A DNA stretch of 64,000 bases from Poecilobothrus nobilitatus (Eukaryota > Arthropoda > Insecta > Diptera > Dolichopodidae), in assembly GCA_947095535.1 (NCBI GenBank), contig OX352773.1:73302591-73366590 (forward strand), given 5' to 3'. Positions 62,879-64,000 of the stretch are shown here, one piece after another; position 1 is the first letter of the stretch; the number at the start of each line of letters is the position of its first letter. The translations under genes were made by a program, and so were the position numbers. A model generated the notes under the pieces. The model worked only from the letters and a program-made list of their open reading frames with translations. It was not told where the DNA came from and made no database searches.

Positions 62879-64000
62879 TTTAATATTAATATCTAATATT
62901 TTTCTTTGATTTTTATTATTTTTATTTAAAACATTACTTCTTTTTTATTACTTATATATAATTATGTATATATATATATATATATTAATTTAGACAAATA
63001 TATAGGTTTACATTTATACATAATTTTCTTTAATTTCTAGTTTTATTTTATAATATATATACTTAACTATATAGTATAAGTACCTATATACAAATCTTAA
63101 TTGAATAAATCCTTGAATGTCTAACCTATAAAATTTTCTGGAAAATGTACACAAATATATATAAATGTATTTAAATATATAAACAAATGTATATATATAA
63201 CATAACTATAAATAAAGTTTTTATTATTTTGATCGAAATAAATAATTTGAACATTAACAAATTTCAAACTCTTTATTCTAATTTAGTACCTACCTATATA
63301 TAGCCGTATATATACATATGTATATACAATATACGCACAAAAAAGTATTTTATATAAAATTCTTGTACATAATAAAAAATTTAACAATATTTTTCTATAA
63401 AATTATATATATACATATATGTATGTATATGTAAGAACCTAACTAGATAATTAAATTTTGATGTCTAGTTATTACAATTGTTGTGACTGTTGATAAACAT
63501 ATTCGCAATTTGTATATACATATGAATATATTTATAGGTGAAATTAGTATAATTTTTTTTTCTAAATAAAAATCTTAAGTTAGATTTTTTTTTAAAAGGG
63601 TTAGAGTATACTTATCCCTATACAAAAAAATAAACATTTTTTTTTTACTCGTATATTTAAATCTTTATTTTTAAAATTATTTTCTTTTTTCAATTTCCAT
63701 CATGAATTTTGTTTTGTTTTTCCCTTTTTTTTTTTTTTTATTTTTTACTATAGTATAACTTACTATTATTGTTTTTTCTTTTTTTATTTATTATTACTAC
63801 AATTCATTCGAAGAAAATAATATAAAAAGATATCAGCCTGCAGCGCTTTATTATAATGAAGAATACTAGCTATAGGTACCTAACTACCTACTTCAATTGT
63901 TTTAAAATCAACTTGAATTCTCTCAATTTTATTTCTCACTTAAATATGTATATTGTATATTGTACATATATATCATATATGTATATATTTTTTTTTTCTT

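Larger units (their letters stand above)
51060..64000. other. Intergenic low-complexity AT DNA to window end
   Basis: No gene or element was identified. From about 54400 onward the DNA is almost wholly A/T homopolymers, TATACATATGTATG motifs and microsatellites. All frames here are poly-Phe, Lys, Tyr or Ile artefacts. The patch 53240-54200 is the only part with ordinary complexity and is unassigned. Confidence 0.55.

Noticed and set aside
1..64000. CRISPR arrays, bacterial operons or phage genes
   Set aside because: The window is a eukaryotic nuclear sequence with spliceosomal introns; no repeat-spacer array was seen.

Overview
The window is strongly AT-rich eukaryotic DNA, full of poly(A)/poly(T) runs, AT microsatellites and TATACATATGTA-type motifs. 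The only recognisable host gene is an intact 3' part of the homeobox gene cut (ct, CUX family). The insect-type Cut homeodomain (His at position 50), short introns and the mobile-element mix point to an insect, most probably a fly (Diptera). The species cannot be named from this window.

Bases 1-3669 read as the downstream part of a ct intron. Three coding exons follow on the plus strand: 3670-5827, 6032-6386 and 6496-9301. They are joined by GT..AG introns of 204 and 109 nt, and their phases add up to 1772 codons before a TAA stop. In order they encode the end of the CUX coiled coil, Asn/Gln/His-rich linkers, Cut repeat 1, then in one large exon Cut repeats 2 and 3, the homeodomain and an acidic, Asn-rich C terminus. 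The start codon and 5' exons lie upstream of the window.

From 9302 to 64000, about 55 kb, no host coding gene could be supported. The proximal part (about 9.3-13.8 kb) is A/T homopolymer-rich and is probably 3' UTR and flank. Between about 10.5 and 51 kb the desert carries a small museum of mobile DNA. There are seven copies of one tRNA-derived SINE whose body is built from consecutive hairpins, several with clear target-site duplications. There is a 417-bp Harbinger-like MITE (perfect TIRs, TAA duplication) sitting inside an older foldback element. Several other foldback or TIR elements are present, along with a dead mariner/Tc1-superfamily transposase and one or two LINE reverse-transcriptase remnants. 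From 51 to 64 kb the sequence is almost entirely low-complexity AT DNA with microsatellites.

The only functional system visible is the Cut transcription factor. The rest is its long 3' intergenic domain, which may hold enhancers that cannot be recognised by eye. The most novel-looking item is the multi-hairpin SINE family. Coordinates of repeats were set by reading the sequence and may be off by a few bases at diffuse edges.
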